Under the pieces are notes generated by a model, which had not been told where the DNA came from, did no database searches, and saw only the letters and a list, made by a program, of their open reading frames with translations. The position numbers were made by a program, and so were the translations under genes. A stretch of 64,000 nt of DNA, taken from Hephaestia caeni. GTDB taxonomy: Bacteria > Pseudomonadota > Alphaproteobacteria > Sphingomonadales > Sphingomonadaceae. The stretch is taken from contig NZ_QXDC01000002.1 in assembly GCF_003550065.1 (NCBI RefSeq), positions 1,298,260 through 1,362,259 of the forward strand, written 5' to 3'. This document shows positions 8,038-16,841 of the stretch, one piece after another (the first letter of the stretch is position 1; every line of letters begins with the position of its first letter).

Positions 8038-9606
8038 ATGCCGCTCAATCCCCGCGACACCCCCGCTCAGCATGCGTCCCCCTCCGTTAGCCTGCTGTAT
8101 GCGGATGGGCCGGGCTCCTCCGGGGAGGGTCGGCCAGCATGTCTGGTTGATCTCAACCTCGATCAGATCATCGCCGCCGCCACAGTAGGGCGCGAGACTT
8201 ACGAGTTAACGCCGATCTTCGAGGCGCCGCTTCACGATTCCGATGCCGTCGCATATCGCCAGGTTGTTTTTCGTGATTTCGAGACACCCGAGCTGAAGGC
8301 AGCGATTGAAGCATTCGCTACGGCGATGCGGCGTAGCCGCGCCAATATCGAACGCGCCGACAAGCAGCGCCATTCGCTTGAGCGACAGCGCTGGAGGCTT
8401 GGCGCGCTGCTCGATTACTCTCGTGGCGCTGCCGCGTTGGTCGCAGATCTCGAGCGGTTGCGGCCTCAATCCGAGGCGCTGACGATGCTCTGCCGTTACG
8501 GCAAAGATTATGTCGCCTCGGCTGCGTTCATCGCGATGCGCGATCGCGTCGAGGCGCTTGGAGACCGGCTGGCAGCGCTGCGCTATACCGTCCTGATCCA
8601 GGGCCTTGACGTCCGCGTCACGCCATTTGCCGAGGAAGCCGATTACGGAAGTGCAATCGAGGAAGACTTCGCCCGGTTCGTCCAGGGCGATGATGAGAAG
8701 TTTTCCTTTGACCATGCTCAAAGCGAAAACCTCAATATGATTGAGGAACGCATCCTCGATCACGTCGCCCACGCCTTTCCCGATGTCTTCACCGAGCTTG
8801 CCGCGGTCACGGAGACCTATGGTAACGGCTTTGTTGATCCCGTGATTGAGCGGGTCGACCGTGAGGCGCAATTCTATCTCGGATGGCGTGCGCTGATCGA
8901 CCCGATTGCCAAGGCCGGCCACGACTTCTGCTATCCCGAGACGACCACCGACAGAGCTGTGTTCGCGGATGATGCGTTCGACCTGGCGCTAGCACACGCC
9001 CTCGGTACGCGCGGGACGGCGCTAATCCACAACGACATGCGGCTTGGTGCGGGCGAACGAATCTTCATCGTCTCGGGGCCAAATCAGGGCGGTAAGACGA
9101 CCTTCGCACGGATGTTCGGTCAGCTCCATTTTCTCGCCGCGCTGGGACTGCCGGTGCCGGGCAGGAAGGCGAAGCTGCGCCTGTTCGATAAGATTTTCAC
9201 CCATTTCGAGCGGCGCGAACTCTCCGCAACCGCCAATGGAAAATTGCAGGACGAGCTGGTTCGCCTCCATGCCATTCTCGAGGCGGCCACCGGCGACAGC
9301 ATTATCATCATGAACGAATTGTTTGCCTCGACTACTTTTCGCGACGCCAGCGTGCTCAGCCGCCGCGTCGCCGCACAACTGGTGGAACGCGGCGTGATCG
9401 GCGTGTGGGTGAGCTTCCTCGACGGCCTCAGCGAGGTCGATCCGGCGCTGGTCAGCGTGGTCAGCCAGGTTGATCCGGACGATCCCGCGCACCGCACCTT
9501 TAAAGTGGAACGCCGAGCTGCCGATGGCCTTGCTTATGCACGCGCCATTGCGGCCAAATACCGTCTAACGCGCGAGCAGATAGAAGAACGGCTCGGCGCA
9601 GCATGA
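8038..9606 (+). CDS. MutS-like ATPase 1
   Basis: A 522-residue protein with the MutS-type ABC ATPase domain at its C-terminal half: Walker A GPNQGGKTTF (about residue 348), then the MutS-specific helical signature and Walker B IIIMNELFAST. The N-terminal part is helical, like the MutS core/lever domains, but the mismatch-recognition domain of true MutS is absent, so it is one of the short MutS-related proteins rather than the repair factor. ATG 8038 is supported by the GGTAGGAG of riboswitch 4. MutS-like genes are among those reported downstream of crcB-motif RNAs. Four-base overlap with the next, related gene suggests a heterodimer. Confidence 0.85.
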   Translation: MPLNPRDTPAQHASPSVSLLYADGPGSSGEGRPACLVDLNLDQIIAAATVGRETYELTPIFEAPLHDSDAVAYRQVVFRDFETPELKAAIEAFATAMRRSRANIERADKQRHSLERQRWRLGALLDYSRGAAALVADLERLRPQSEALTMLCRYGKDYVASAAFIAMRDRVEALGDRLAALRYTVLIQGLDVRVTPFAEEADYGSAIEEDFARFVQGDDEKFSFDHAQSENLNMIEERILDHVAHAFPDVFTELAAVTETYGNGFVDPVIERVDREAQFYLGWRALIDPIAKAGHDFCYPETTTDRAVFADDAFDLALAHALGTRGTALIHNDMRLGAGERIFIVSGPNQGGKTTFARMFGQLHFLAALGLPVPGRKAKLRLFDKIFTHFERRELSATANGKLQDELVRLHAILEAATGDSIIIMNELFASTTFRDASVLSRRVAAQLVERGVIGVWVSFLDGLSEVDPALVSVVSQVDPDDPAHRTFKVERRAADGLAYARAIAAKYRLTREQIEERLGAA

Positions 9607-11234
9607 AGGCGTTCCTCCTATTTCCAGATCGCGAATCCGACTGGATCTGGGTTGGCAAGGCCGCCGCGCTTGGCGAGGCACGGCGTACCGGACGCATGGC
9701 GCACGGACTCGACAATTTTGATCCGTCCCGTGCCTATCCCTGGAACGCCGCCGCGCTGCGCCACGATCTCGCGCTCGACACGCTGATCGACGCCGCGGCC
9801 GGCGAAGCCGACGACGTGCGCGCGGCCTTTACCCGCGAATTGCTCAATGCGCCCGACAATGACGCCGAGACAATCCGCCACCGCCAGGCGATCCTTGCCG
9901 ACGCGCTCAAGACCCCCAAGGCGTTACGCGAGCTCCATGCTATCGCCGAAGCGGCCGTCGCCGAGCAACACCGGCATTTCCTCGGCACGATGATGCGCGA
10001 CTATCCCGATGCGGTGCTGCGCTGGGCGATCGAGATGCTGGAAGCGATGCTCGGTCCGCTACGCCGGCTTCAACGTCTGTCAGTGCGGGAGATCGACCGC
10101 GTCGAGGCTCCGGGTTGGCGGCGCTTCCATGCAATGATCCGCGACGAGCTGAACGACGCCTATCTCGCCAGCATCGAGCAACGGTTGCGCGAGCTCAAGA
10201 TGCGTGATGGCGTGCTGATGAGTGCTGCGCTCGGTTCCGGCAACCGTGCGGTCGATTTCCGACTTCACCAGCCGCCGGTCGACGAAGAAAGTTGGTGGCA
10301 TCGATGGCTCCGACAATGGCTGCCCTGGCTGTTTGGCAGGCGTGAGCGCGAGCAGTACAGCTTTTCGTTGGCGCCTAGCGACGAAGCAGGCCAGCGCGCC
10401 TTGCGCGGCGTCTCCAACCGCGGTGTCGCCATCGCCGCGCAGGCGCTCGGCGAGGCAGCGCTGCATATCCGTGATTTCTTCGCCATGCTGCGCGCCGAAA
10501 CCGCCTTTTATGTCGGGGCTGTAGCGCTCCATGAGGCGCTCGTTGCAAAAGATGTGACGACATCGTTTCCCGAGATTGTCGATGATCTCAATGCCTTCGC
10601 CGCTGAAGGGCTGTGCGAGCCAGCGCTGGCCCTGGCAATCGGCAGCAAGGCGGTGCCCAACGACGTCGATGCCGACGGCCGCGACCTGATCGTCATCACG
10701 GGCGCCAACCAGGGCGGCAAGTCGACATTGCTGCGGGCCATCGGCGCGGCACAAATGATGGCGGGTGCCGGGCTGTTCGTTGCGACCCAGAGCCTGCGGC
10801 TGTCTCTCGCCCCAGCGGTGATGACGCATTTCAAGCGCGAGGAGGACGCCGCGATGAAAAGCGGCAAGTTCGATGAGGAATTGGCGCGAATGAGTGCAAT
10901 TGTCGATCACATGGCGCCAAACGCGCTTGTTCTGCTCAATGAGTCGTTCGCCTCGACCAGTGAGCGCGAGGCTTCGGAGATTGCAGATGAGGTGATTGAG
11001 AGCATGCGCGCCGGGGGCGCACGCATCGTGTTCGTCACTCATCTGTTCGAATATGCCCATCGCGCCGCCGGGCGCGACGACGCCCGCGCGTTGTTTCTTC
11101 GCGCTGAGCGCGCCGAGGACGGTAGCCGGCCGTTCCGCCTCACGCCGGGCGTGCCGCGCGCGACCAGTTTCGGCGAGGATCTCTACGCGAGCGTGTTCGG
11201 CGCGCCCGCCAAGCGCCAGGAGGCCGCTGAATGA
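9603..11234 (+). CDS. MutS-like ATPase 2
   Basis: A 543-residue relative of the preceding gene. Walker A is GANQGGKSTLLRAIG (about residue 363) and Walker B LVLLNESFASTSERE. Its N-terminal part again is helical without the MutS mismatch-binding domain, and it carries a Trp-rich basic segment (EESWWHRWLRQWLPWLFGRR, about residues 227-246) that may touch the membrane. ATGA overlap with the first mutS-like gene and ATGA-type overlap with the DUF211 gene make a tight operon under riboswitch 4. The pair probably forms a composite ATPase; substrate unknown. Confidence 0.85.
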   Translation: MKAFLLFPDRESDWIWVGKAAALGEARRTGRMAHGLDNFDPSRAYPWNAAALRHDLALDTLIDAAAGEADDVRAAFTRELLNAPDNDAETIRHRQAILADALKTPKALRELHAIAEAAVAEQHRHFLGTMMRDYPDAVLRWAIEMLEAMLGPLRRLQRLSVREIDRVEAPGWRRFHAMIRDELNDAYLASIEQRLRELKMRDGVLMSAALGSGNRAVDFRLHQPPVDEESWWHRWLRQWLPWLFGRREREQYSFSLAPSDEAGQRALRGVSNRGVAIAAQALGEAALHIRDFFAMLRAETAFYVGAVALHEALVAKDVTTSFPEIVDDLNAFAAEGLCEPALALAIGSKAVPNDVDADGRDLIVITGANQGGKSTLLRAIGAAQMMAGAGLFVATQSLRLSLAPAVMTHFKREEDAAMKSGKFDEELARMSAIVDHMAPNALVLLNESFASTSEREASEIADEVIESMRAGGARIVFVTHLFEYAHRAAGRDDARALFLRAERAEDGSRPFRLTPGVPRATSFGEDLYASVFGAPAKRQEAAE

Positions 11235-11527
11235 CCGATGCGCTCAACATCCGTCGCGTCGTGATCGACGTTGACAAGGCGCTGGCGATGCCCTCGCTGA
11301 TCGAGATCGCGCAGGCGATCCAGCGCTGTGCCGGGGTCGCCGCGCACAACATCACCGTCACCGAGGTCGATCAGGAGACGATCGGCACCAGCATCACTAT
11401 CGAGGGCGAGAACATGGATTATGACGAGCTGGTCCGCGCGATCGAGAGCAGCGGTGCGGTAGTCCACAGCCTCGACGAGCTGGTATGTGGCGATCACATC
11501 GTCGATTACGTGCCGCGCGCGCGATGA
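11231..11527 (+). CDS. DUF211 protein
   Basis: A 98-residue protein with the DUF211 pattern: RRVVIDVDKALAMPSL at the N-terminus, NITVTEVDQET in the middle, TIEGENMDYDELVRAIE and GAVVHSLDEL near the end. The fold is expected to be a small ferredoxin-like alpha/beta domain. DUF211 has no established biochemical function. The family is better known from archaea. It is coupled on both sides by four-base overlaps, so it is part of the mutS-like operon. Confidence 0.8.
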   Translation: MTDALNIRRVVIDVDKALAMPSLIEIAQAIQRCAGVAAHNITVTEVDQETIGTSITIEGENMDYDELVRAIESSGAVVHSLDELVCGDHIVDYVPRAR

Positions 11528-12069
11528 GGTTGTGGCGCTGGCTCGCGCAGCCGCGCAACCGGCTCGATATCGTCGCTGGGTTCGTCGACGGCATCCTCAA
11601 CGCGCTGATACTGGCAGCGGGCAAGCTGCTCGACGGCGGCGGCGCGGACCTGATGCTGGCGCTGCGCGTCGGCGCGGCGAGCGGACTCACCACCGTATTC
11701 GTGTTCTTCGTCGCTCACTATGCCGAGCTGCGTGCCGACCTGTCGCGCGCCGAACGCCAGCTTAACTTGACCGCGCATGGAAAGCTGGTCGCGTCGCGTC
11801 TGGGGAGGCGCGCCTTGTTGCAATCGATCGGTGGTGCGGCTCTCGCCTCGATCTGCGGGATAGCTGGATCGGTCGTGTCGCTGTTGCTGTGCGTCTGGCT
11901 CCCGCGTCCAGCATGGTTGGGTGTCGCCGGCGATATTGCCTTGCTCGGCTTGCTCGGGGCGGTGCTCGCCCGCAGCTTCCGCGGGCGAGCCTGGTTCTGG
12001 GCGACGGTGATCATGGTCGGCGGCGGTGTACTTACGTGGATCGGCGTAAAGATCGACATTGCGGGCTGA
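11524..12069 (+). CDS. VIT-like membrane protein
   Basis: A 181-residue membrane protein with about five hydrophobic segments (roughly 20-35, 45-65, 98-122, 128-148, 155-175). The first segment, VDGILNALILA, and the cytoplasmic LSRAERQLNLT after helix two resemble the vacuolar-iron-transporter/CCC1 (VIT) family, which moves Fe2+/Mn2+. The key acidic residues are only partly present, so transport is a guess. ATG 11524 overlaps the DUF211 stop as ATGA. It ends the riboswitch-4 operon, followed by a 115-base gap. Confidence 0.6.
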   Translation: MRLWRWLAQPRNRLDIVAGFVDGILNALILAAGKLLDGGGADLMLALRVGAASGLTTVFVFFVAHYAELRADLSRAERQLNLTAHGKLVASRLGRRALLQSIGGAALASICGIAGSVVSLLLCVWLPRPAWLGVAGDIALLGLLGAVLARSFRGRAWFWATVIMVGGGVLTWIGVKIDIAG

Positions 12070-12184
12070 GCAGCATGCGCTTCATGCGTACCGCAATTTG
12101 GCGTTTTCATGACCCAATTCGGCGAAATAGTGTATCGTAAAACTACCATGTTGACGTAATACTATTGTTGCGACTATCTCCCCC

Positions 12185-12259
12185 GCGGCAATGGAATCTG
12201 CCGGGCCTTCAGGCCGAACCGCCCAGGGTTGTGCTGCCGGGGGCTGATGACTCCTACCG
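12185..12259 (+). promoter_or_regulatory. fluoride riboswitch 5 (long variant)
   Basis: CGGCAATGGAATCTGCCG, an accessory hairpin GGCC-TTCA-GGCC, GAACCGCC, a long P3 region, GGCTGATGACTCCTACCG. The 3' CTCCTACCG can pair with CGGTTGGAG (12272-12280). The hidden GGAGGAG (12277-12283) is 166 bases from the glutamine synthetase start, so control must act through a leader or another mechanism. The remaining part of the 12,070-12,448 gap contains only a possible leader ORF. Confidence 0.88.
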
Positions 12260-12294
12260 ATGTCGCATGACCGGTTGGAGGAGCCACTGACTTC

Positions 12295-12393
12295 GTGAAT
12301 CGTGTGAAATCGTCCGAGCGGCCGCTCCGCCGTCCGGAAGAGGCACAGGCAACACGCCAGCGTTCTCCAATCAATAGCCCTTTTGAAGCGTGA
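12295..12393 (+). other. possible 32-codon leader ORF of riboswitch 5
   Basis: GTG at 12295, eleven bases after the GGAGGAG masked by riboswitch 5, opens 32 codons ending with TGA at 12391-12393, where a further ATG overlaps as TGATG. The glutamine synthetase ATG lies 55 bases downstream, so direct stop-start coupling is not seen. Composition is basic and not obviously protein-like. Confidence 0.2.
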
Positions 12394-12448
12394 TGAATGG
12401 CTTGCGCCGTTCCCTGCGCTCACCAGCCCAAAGAAAGAGACAGTTCCA

Positions 12449-13861
12449 ATGGCCAAGCAGGCACCAACGATCCTGGAGAAGATCAAGGATGAGCAGATAG
12501 AATGGGTCGACCTCCGCTTCACTGACCCGAGGGGCAAGTGGCAGCACCTCACCATGGTCTCGAGTGTCATCGACGAGGATGCGCTAACCGATGGAATCAT
12601 GTTCGATGGCTCCTCGATCGAGGGCTGGAAAGCGATCAATGATTCGGACATGATCCTGATGCCGGACCTCGACGCGGTTTACACCGATCCATTTTCGGCA
12701 ACGCCAATGTTGATCGTGTTCTGCGACGTGGTCGAGCCGGCCACCGGCGAGGGCTATTCCCGCGACCCGCGCACCACCGCAAAGCGTGCCGAAGCGTATC
12801 TGCGCACCACGGGAATCGGCGACACCGCCTATGTCGGCCCCGAGGCCGAGTTCTTCATGTTCGACGACGTCAAGTTCGAGAACAGCTATTCGACCAGCTA
12901 TTACGCGATCGACGATATCGAACTCCCCGGCAATTCGGGCCGCGACTATGAAGGCGGCAACATGGGCCACCGCCCGCGCGCCAAGGGCGGCTATTTCCCC
13001 GTCGCGCCGGTCGATTCGGCGGTCGACATCCGGGGCGAGATGGTTTCGACGATGATGGAAATGGGCCTGCCCTGCGACAAGCACCACCATGAGGTCGCCG
13101 CCGCGCAGCACGAGCTTGGCCTGACCTTCGGCACGCTGACGCAAACCGCCGACCGGATGCAGATCCACAAATATGTCGTCCACCAGGTCGCACACGCCTA
13201 CGGCAAGACCGCGACCTTCATGCCCAAGCCGATCAAGGACGACAACGGATCGGGCATGCACACCCACTTCTCGATCTGGGAAAAGGGCAAGCCGCTGTTC
13301 GCCGGCAACGGCTATGCTGGGCTTTCGGACACCTGCCTCTACTTCATCGGCGGCGTCATCAAGCACGCCCGCGCGCTCAACGCCTTCACCAACCCGGCGA
13401 CCAACAGCTACAAGCGCCTGGTGCCGGGCTTCGAGGCACCGGTGCTGCTGGCCTATTCGAGCCGCAACCGCTCGGCGTCGTGCCGCATCCCCTATGGCAC
13501 CGGCGCCAAGTCGAGGCGCGTCGAGTTCCGCTTCCCCGACGCGATGGCCAATCCCTACCTCTGCTACGCCGCGATCCTGATGGCCGGGCTCGACGGCATC
13601 CAGAACAAGATCCACCCCGGCGACGCGATGGACAAGAACCTCTACGACCTGCCGCCCGCCGAACTGGTCAACGTGCCGACCGTCTGCGGCTCGCTCCGCG
13701 AGGCGCTCGTCGCGCTGCAGGAGGACCATGACTTCCTGCTGAAGGGCGACGTCTTCACCAAGGATCAGATCGACGCTTATGCCGAGCTCAAGTGGCCCGA
13801 GGTGATCCGCTTCGAAACCGCCCCGAGCCCGGTCGAATACGATATGTACTACAGCGCCTAA
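12449..13861 (+). CDS. glnA: glutamine synthetase, type I
   Basis: A 470-residue GSI. It contains the [10 protein letters not shown] latch, the GPEAEFF metal-binding segment, the ATP-binding stretch around [17 protein letters not shown], the NRSASCRIP loop, and the adenylylation site in KNLYDLPP (Tyr about 400), so it is a GSI-beta enzyme open to GlnE control. It makes glutamine from glutamate, ammonia and ATP with Mg2+/Mn2+. ATG 12449 has only a weak AAGAGA ahead. Riboswitch 5 upstream suggests a second, fluoride-induced glutamine synthetase, the reaction being a metal-phosphoryl transfer sensitive to fluoride complexes. A 9-bp hairpin follows. Confidence 0.93.
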   Translation: MAKQAPTILEKIKDEQIEWVDLRFTDPRGKWQHLTMVSSVIDEDALTDGIMFDGSSIEGWKAINDSDMILMPDLDAVYTDPFSATPMLIVFCDVVEPATGEGYSRDPRTTAKRAEAYLRTTGIGDTAYVGPEAEFFMFDDVKFENSYSTSYYAIDDIELPGNSGRDYEGGNMGHRPRAKGGYFPVAPVDSAVDIRGEMVSTMMEMGLPCDKHHHEVAAAQHELGLTFGTLTQTADRMQIHKYVVHQVAHAYGKTATFMPKPIKDDNGSGMHTHFSIWEKGKPLFAGNGYAGLSDTCLYFIGGVIKHARALNAFTNPATNSYKRLVPGFEAPVLLAYSSRNRSASCRIPYGTGAKSRRVEFRFPDAMANPYLCYAAILMAGLDGIQNKIHPGDAMDKNLYDLPPAELVNVPTVCGSLREALVALQEDHDFLLKGDVFTKDQIDAYAELKWPEVIRFETAPSPVEYDMYYSA

Positions 13862-13876
13862 ATGACGATGCGAAGC

Positions 13877-13904
13877 AGCGGCGCTTCAGACCCGGAGCGC
13901 CGCT
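13877..13904 (+). terminator. hairpin after glnA
   Basis: AGCGGCGCT (13877-13885) pairs perfectly with AGCGCCGCT (13896-13904). There is no T-run after it, so it may be an RNA-stabilising 3' hairpin rather than a strong intrinsic terminator. Confidence 0.4.
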
Positions 13905-13993
13905 GCCACGGCCTGCTTGCCGTGAACCGTGCGATGTTTCGAACCACGGCAATTGACGATTGACGGGGAGCTTCAGCGCCCGTTATCACCGCG

Positions 13994-14067
13994 GCGGCAA
14001 TGGATTCTGCCGGGCCTTGAGGCCGAACCGCTCGGGGCGAAAGTGCCGCGCTGATGACTCCTTTCCG
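13994..14067 (+). promoter_or_regulatory. fluoride riboswitch 6 (long variant)
   Basis: CGGCAATGGATTCTGCCG, accessory hairpin GGCC-TTGA-GGCC, GAACCGC, P3 region, GCTGATGACTCCTTTCCG. The last ten bases CTCCTTTCCG can pair with CGGATAGGAG (14076-14085) with one T-T mismatch, covering an AGGAG Shine-Dalgarno. It precedes an unknown membrane protein. Confidence 0.87.
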
Positions 14068-14110
14068 TTGAACCGCGGATAGGAGCACGTCCATCGCTTC
14101 CCATCAGGCT

Positions 14111-14701
14111 GTGAACGCCTTCTCGGCGCTCTCGTTGGCAGCGTCGAGCGTCGCATTCCTCGTGGCTGTTACCGAATTGCACGTCACCGACCAGGCGGCG
14201 CGGCATTTCGGGTGGCACGCGCGCGGCAACTATCTCCGCGGCGCACTGGTCGGCGGGATGCTCCTCGCGGCCTTGGCGGCGATCGCGTACCTCATCGTCA
14301 GCCAGGATCCGTCACCGGCTACACGCGAAGCCGGCGGGTTGATCGTCCTGCTCGTTGGATTTCGCTTCTTCTTTCTGCTCGCCGCTGGACGTCGCATTGC
14401 CCACGGGGCGGACATTTGCCGAGTGCTGATCAGCCTGGACGATCCCAACGAACCCGTGGCCGCAGAAAAGCGGGGTGCCCAAGTCACCTTGATCCAAGGC
14501 TACAAGGTCGCAGCCACCTGGCTCGGCGCATCCCTGTTCGCAAACCCGGCCGTGGCGGCACTGGCTATCGCGCTCGGGATCGTGGTCGCGATCGCGCTTC
14601 ACGCCCGCCTTCTTCATCCCTTGTCGCCGTCAATTCTGTTCGCCGGATGTGCGGTATCAGCGACGTCATTGGGACTGCACGTGATCTCGAATAACATATG
14701 A
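14111..14701 (+). CDS. unknown membrane protein
   Basis: A 196-residue protein with about five hydrophobic segments (near 5-22, 42-63, 75-92, 128-155, 165-190) separated by short charged loops such as ELHVTDQAARHFGWHARG. No family was recognised. The GTG at 14111 is 25 bases from the AGGAG at 14081-14085, too far for good initiation. The frame is open upstream to an ATC at 14093 placed seven bases after that AGGAG, so a rare ATC start is possible and would add six residues. It is fluoride-riboswitch controlled and is followed convergently by mntH. Confidence 0.6.
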   Translation: MNAFSALSLAASSVAFLVAVTELHVTDQAARHFGWHARGNYLRGALVGGMLLAALAAIAYLIVSQDPSPATREAGGLIVLLVGFRFFFLLAAGRRIAHGADICRVLISLDDPNEPVAAEKRGAQVTLIQGYKVAATWLGASLFANPAVAALAIALGIVVAIALHARLLHPLSPSILFAGCAVSATSLGLHVISNNI

Positions 14702-14908
14702 GCAGCCAACCAGGCGATGCTGCACCTCAAGTCTCAATCGCCCGAATGCGGTCTGAGCGGTCGATCAAAACCGCAGCGCTGATCGCCAGTGTCGACGGCG
14801 CGCGATCACCCTATGAGCCTCGAAGACCTATCAGGCCGGGTACGCTACCGACTTGCCGCGATGCTCTAGTGTGGCAAGCAGGCAGGCTGCGGCTAAAACG
14901 CAGACCAG

Positions 14909-16165
14909 CTATAGCGTCACGCCGAAGGTACTCGACAGCACGATGATGTTGAGCGCGACGATCAGTATGACGCAGCCCCACCCAACAATCGACGTCCAGC
15001 CATGGTTGACCAAATCGCCCATCAAGGGGCGATTGCTCGTGAGGAGCAACAACGGGACGATGGCCAGCGCAATGCCGAAGCTCAGGACGACCTGACTTAC
15101 AACCAGGACGGTGGTAACGTCGGCATGAGCCGCGATCACCGCGAAGGATGGCAGCATTGTAATTGCGCGCCGCACCCATATCGGGATCTTCAGATGCGTG
15201 AAATCCTGCATCACTTCCTGCCCGGCAAGCGTTCCGACGACCGTTGAAGAGATGCCGGCGATGATTAGAGAGAGGCCGAACACCGCGACAGCGCGGTGGC
15301 CCAGGACGGGAGCGAGTGTGCGATAGGCTTGCTCAATTGATCCTATATCGTGATCGCTGCCGCCGAGCGTCGCCGCGGCCATCGCCAGCATTGCGAGGTT
15401 GACGAAGGTCGCCAACGTCATCGCTAGCCCTACGTCCCACATTGTCGCCCGGTACAGCGTGCGTGCCGAAGAGGCTCGGCGGGCCTCGGGCGACATTAGC
15501 GCGGAGTGTAGATAGATGACGTGCGGCATAACCGTTGCGCCGAGGATTCCGGCAGCGAGAAGAATGCTTCCTTGGCCGGCGAACCCGGGCATCACTGTGC
15601 CGCCGACCAGCCTGCCAAGGTCGGGATGGCTGAGATAGAGTTCCGCGAGGTAGATCAGCGCCACCGCACCGAGCATTGCGGCAATCACCAGTTCCAACGG
15701 CTTTAGTCCTCGGCGCTCGATTGCCAGGATCATGCTGCTGACGATACCGGTGATGACCGCACCTTCCAGGAGGCTGATTCCGAAGAGCAGATGGAACCCG
15801 AGCGCCGCGCCGACGAATTCGGCAAGATCGGTGGCGATCGCCAGTATTTCAGCCTGGAGCCAATAGCCAATGCTCGCCCAACGCGGCAGGCGGTCCCGGA
15901 TCAGCGTGGCCAGGCTCGCTTGCGTCGCAATACCGAGCTTGGCCGAGAGCAACTGGATCAGGACACCGATCAGGCTCGACCACAGAACCACCCACAGCAG
16001 TAGATATCCGTAACGCGCGCCGGCTTGAATGTTGGTCGCGTAATTGCCCGGATCGATATAGGCGACGGCCGCGACGAATGCCGGACCGAGGAGGCGAAAG
16101 GTCGACAGGCGCGTCGGAGCGGCCGCCTTTGTGTCTGCCTTATCGGCTTGCGGCGTCAGCAGCAT
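14909..16165 (-). CDS. mntH: NRAMP-family Mn2+/H+ symporter
   Basis: A 418-residue NRAMP transporter with about eleven membrane helices. The metal-binding helix-1 motif DPGN (in AAVAYIDPGNYATN) and the helix-6 motif MPH (in GATVMPHVIYLHS) are both present, giving the Asp, Asn and Met ligands expected for Mn2+/Fe2+ import driven by protons. It lies 52 bases downstream of the Nudix gene in the same direction, so it is probably the last gene of the long riboswitch-7 operon. Manganese can replace magnesium in several fluoride-sensitive enzymes, which would explain its inclusion (inference). Confidence 0.92.
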   Translation of the reverse strand: MLLTPQADKADTKAAAPTRLSTFRLLGPAFVAAVAYIDPGNYATNIQAGARYGYLLLWVVLWSSLIGVLIQLLSAKLGIATQASLATLIRDRLPRWASIGYWLQAEILAIATDLAEFVGAALGFHLLFGISLLEGAVITGIVSSMILAIERRGLKPLELVIAAMLGAVALIYLAELYLSHPDLGRLVGGTVMPGFAGQGSILLAAGILGATVMPHVIYLHSALMSPEARRASSARTLYRATMWDVGLAMTLATFVNLAMLAMAAATLGGSDHDIGSIEQAYRTLAPVLGHRAVAVFGLSLIIAGISSTVVGTLAGQEVMQDFTHLKIPIWVRRAITMLPSFAVIAAHADVTTVLVVSQVVLSFGIALAIVPLLLLTSNRPLMGDLVNHGWTSIVGWGCVILIVALNIIVLSSTFGVTL

Positions 16166-16217
16166 CGGAGATTTTACACTGAGCCTACGGGGAAAGCCGG
16201 GCGGCGGGAGACGATCG

Positions 16218-16841
16218 TCACTGTGAGCGATGCTCCGCGAATTGTTCCGCTATCCGCTGATAGACATCCCGCTTGAACGCCACCACCAAAGCCGGAAAAT
16301 CTTCGAGTTCAACCCAGCGCCAATCGGAAAATTCGGGATTATCGGTAGCGACGTTGATATCGTCGTCCTCGCCCAGGAACCGCATCGCAAACCAGCGCTG
16401 GCGCTGTCCCCGCCAGCCGCCACTCCACGTCACGCCGACGAGATGAGCAGGAAGATCGTAGGTGAGAAGATCGGGCGCTTCTGCGATGATCTCGACCTTA
16501 TCGGTGCCAAGTTCCTCGCGAATCTCGCGCAATGCGGCGTCCCGGGGACTTTCGTCGGTGTCGATGCCACCTTGCGGCATCTGCCATGCTTCATGATCGA
16601 CATCGACTCTGCGGCCAGCAAAGACATGACCGTCGCGATTGAAGAGAACGATGCCGACCCCGGGACGATAGCCGTGAGGCGCAAGCTGCCTTTGCGCCGG
16701 TGCGGCAAGCGACGCCTTTACCAGCATCTTGCGCATCGTTTCGCGATCGACGCCGTCGGCCTGCATGGCCAGTTGCGTCAACGGGTCGTCGAGCAGGCGG
16801 TCAACAAGCGCCCGCGTGCGATCGTGCGATCGGTCAACCAT
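16218..16841 (-). CDS. Nudix hydrolase, RppH-like
   Basis: A 207-residue protein with an unassigned helical N-terminal 55 residues, then a Nudix domain beginning YRPGVGIVLFNRDG as in RNA pyrophosphohydrolases. The Nudix box runs from GGIDTDESPRD to REIREELG, matching GX5EX7REUXEEXGU. WQMPQGGI before the box is typical of RppH, which removes pyrophosphate from mRNA 5' ends or from dinucleoside polyphosphates. ATG 16841 overlaps the upstream phosphatase stop by eight bases. A start at 16901 exists in frame but lies inside the upstream gene. Confidence 0.8.
   Translation of the reverse strand: MVDRSHDRTRALVDRLLDDPLTQLAMQADGVDRETMRKMLVKASLAAPAQRQLAPHGYRPGVGIVLFNRDGHVFAGRRVDVDHEAWQMPQGGIDTDESPRDAALREIREELGTDKVEIIAEAPDLLTYDLPAHLVGVTWSGGWRGQRQRWFAMRFLGEDDDINVATDNPEFSDWRWVELEDFPALVVAFKRDVYQRIAEQFAEHRSQ

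Noticed and set aside
12584..13729. 381-residue minus-strand open frame opposite glutamine synthetase
   Set aside because: It is a third-position GC shadow of glnA; composition is His/Gly/Arg-rich with no domain, and glnA is certain.
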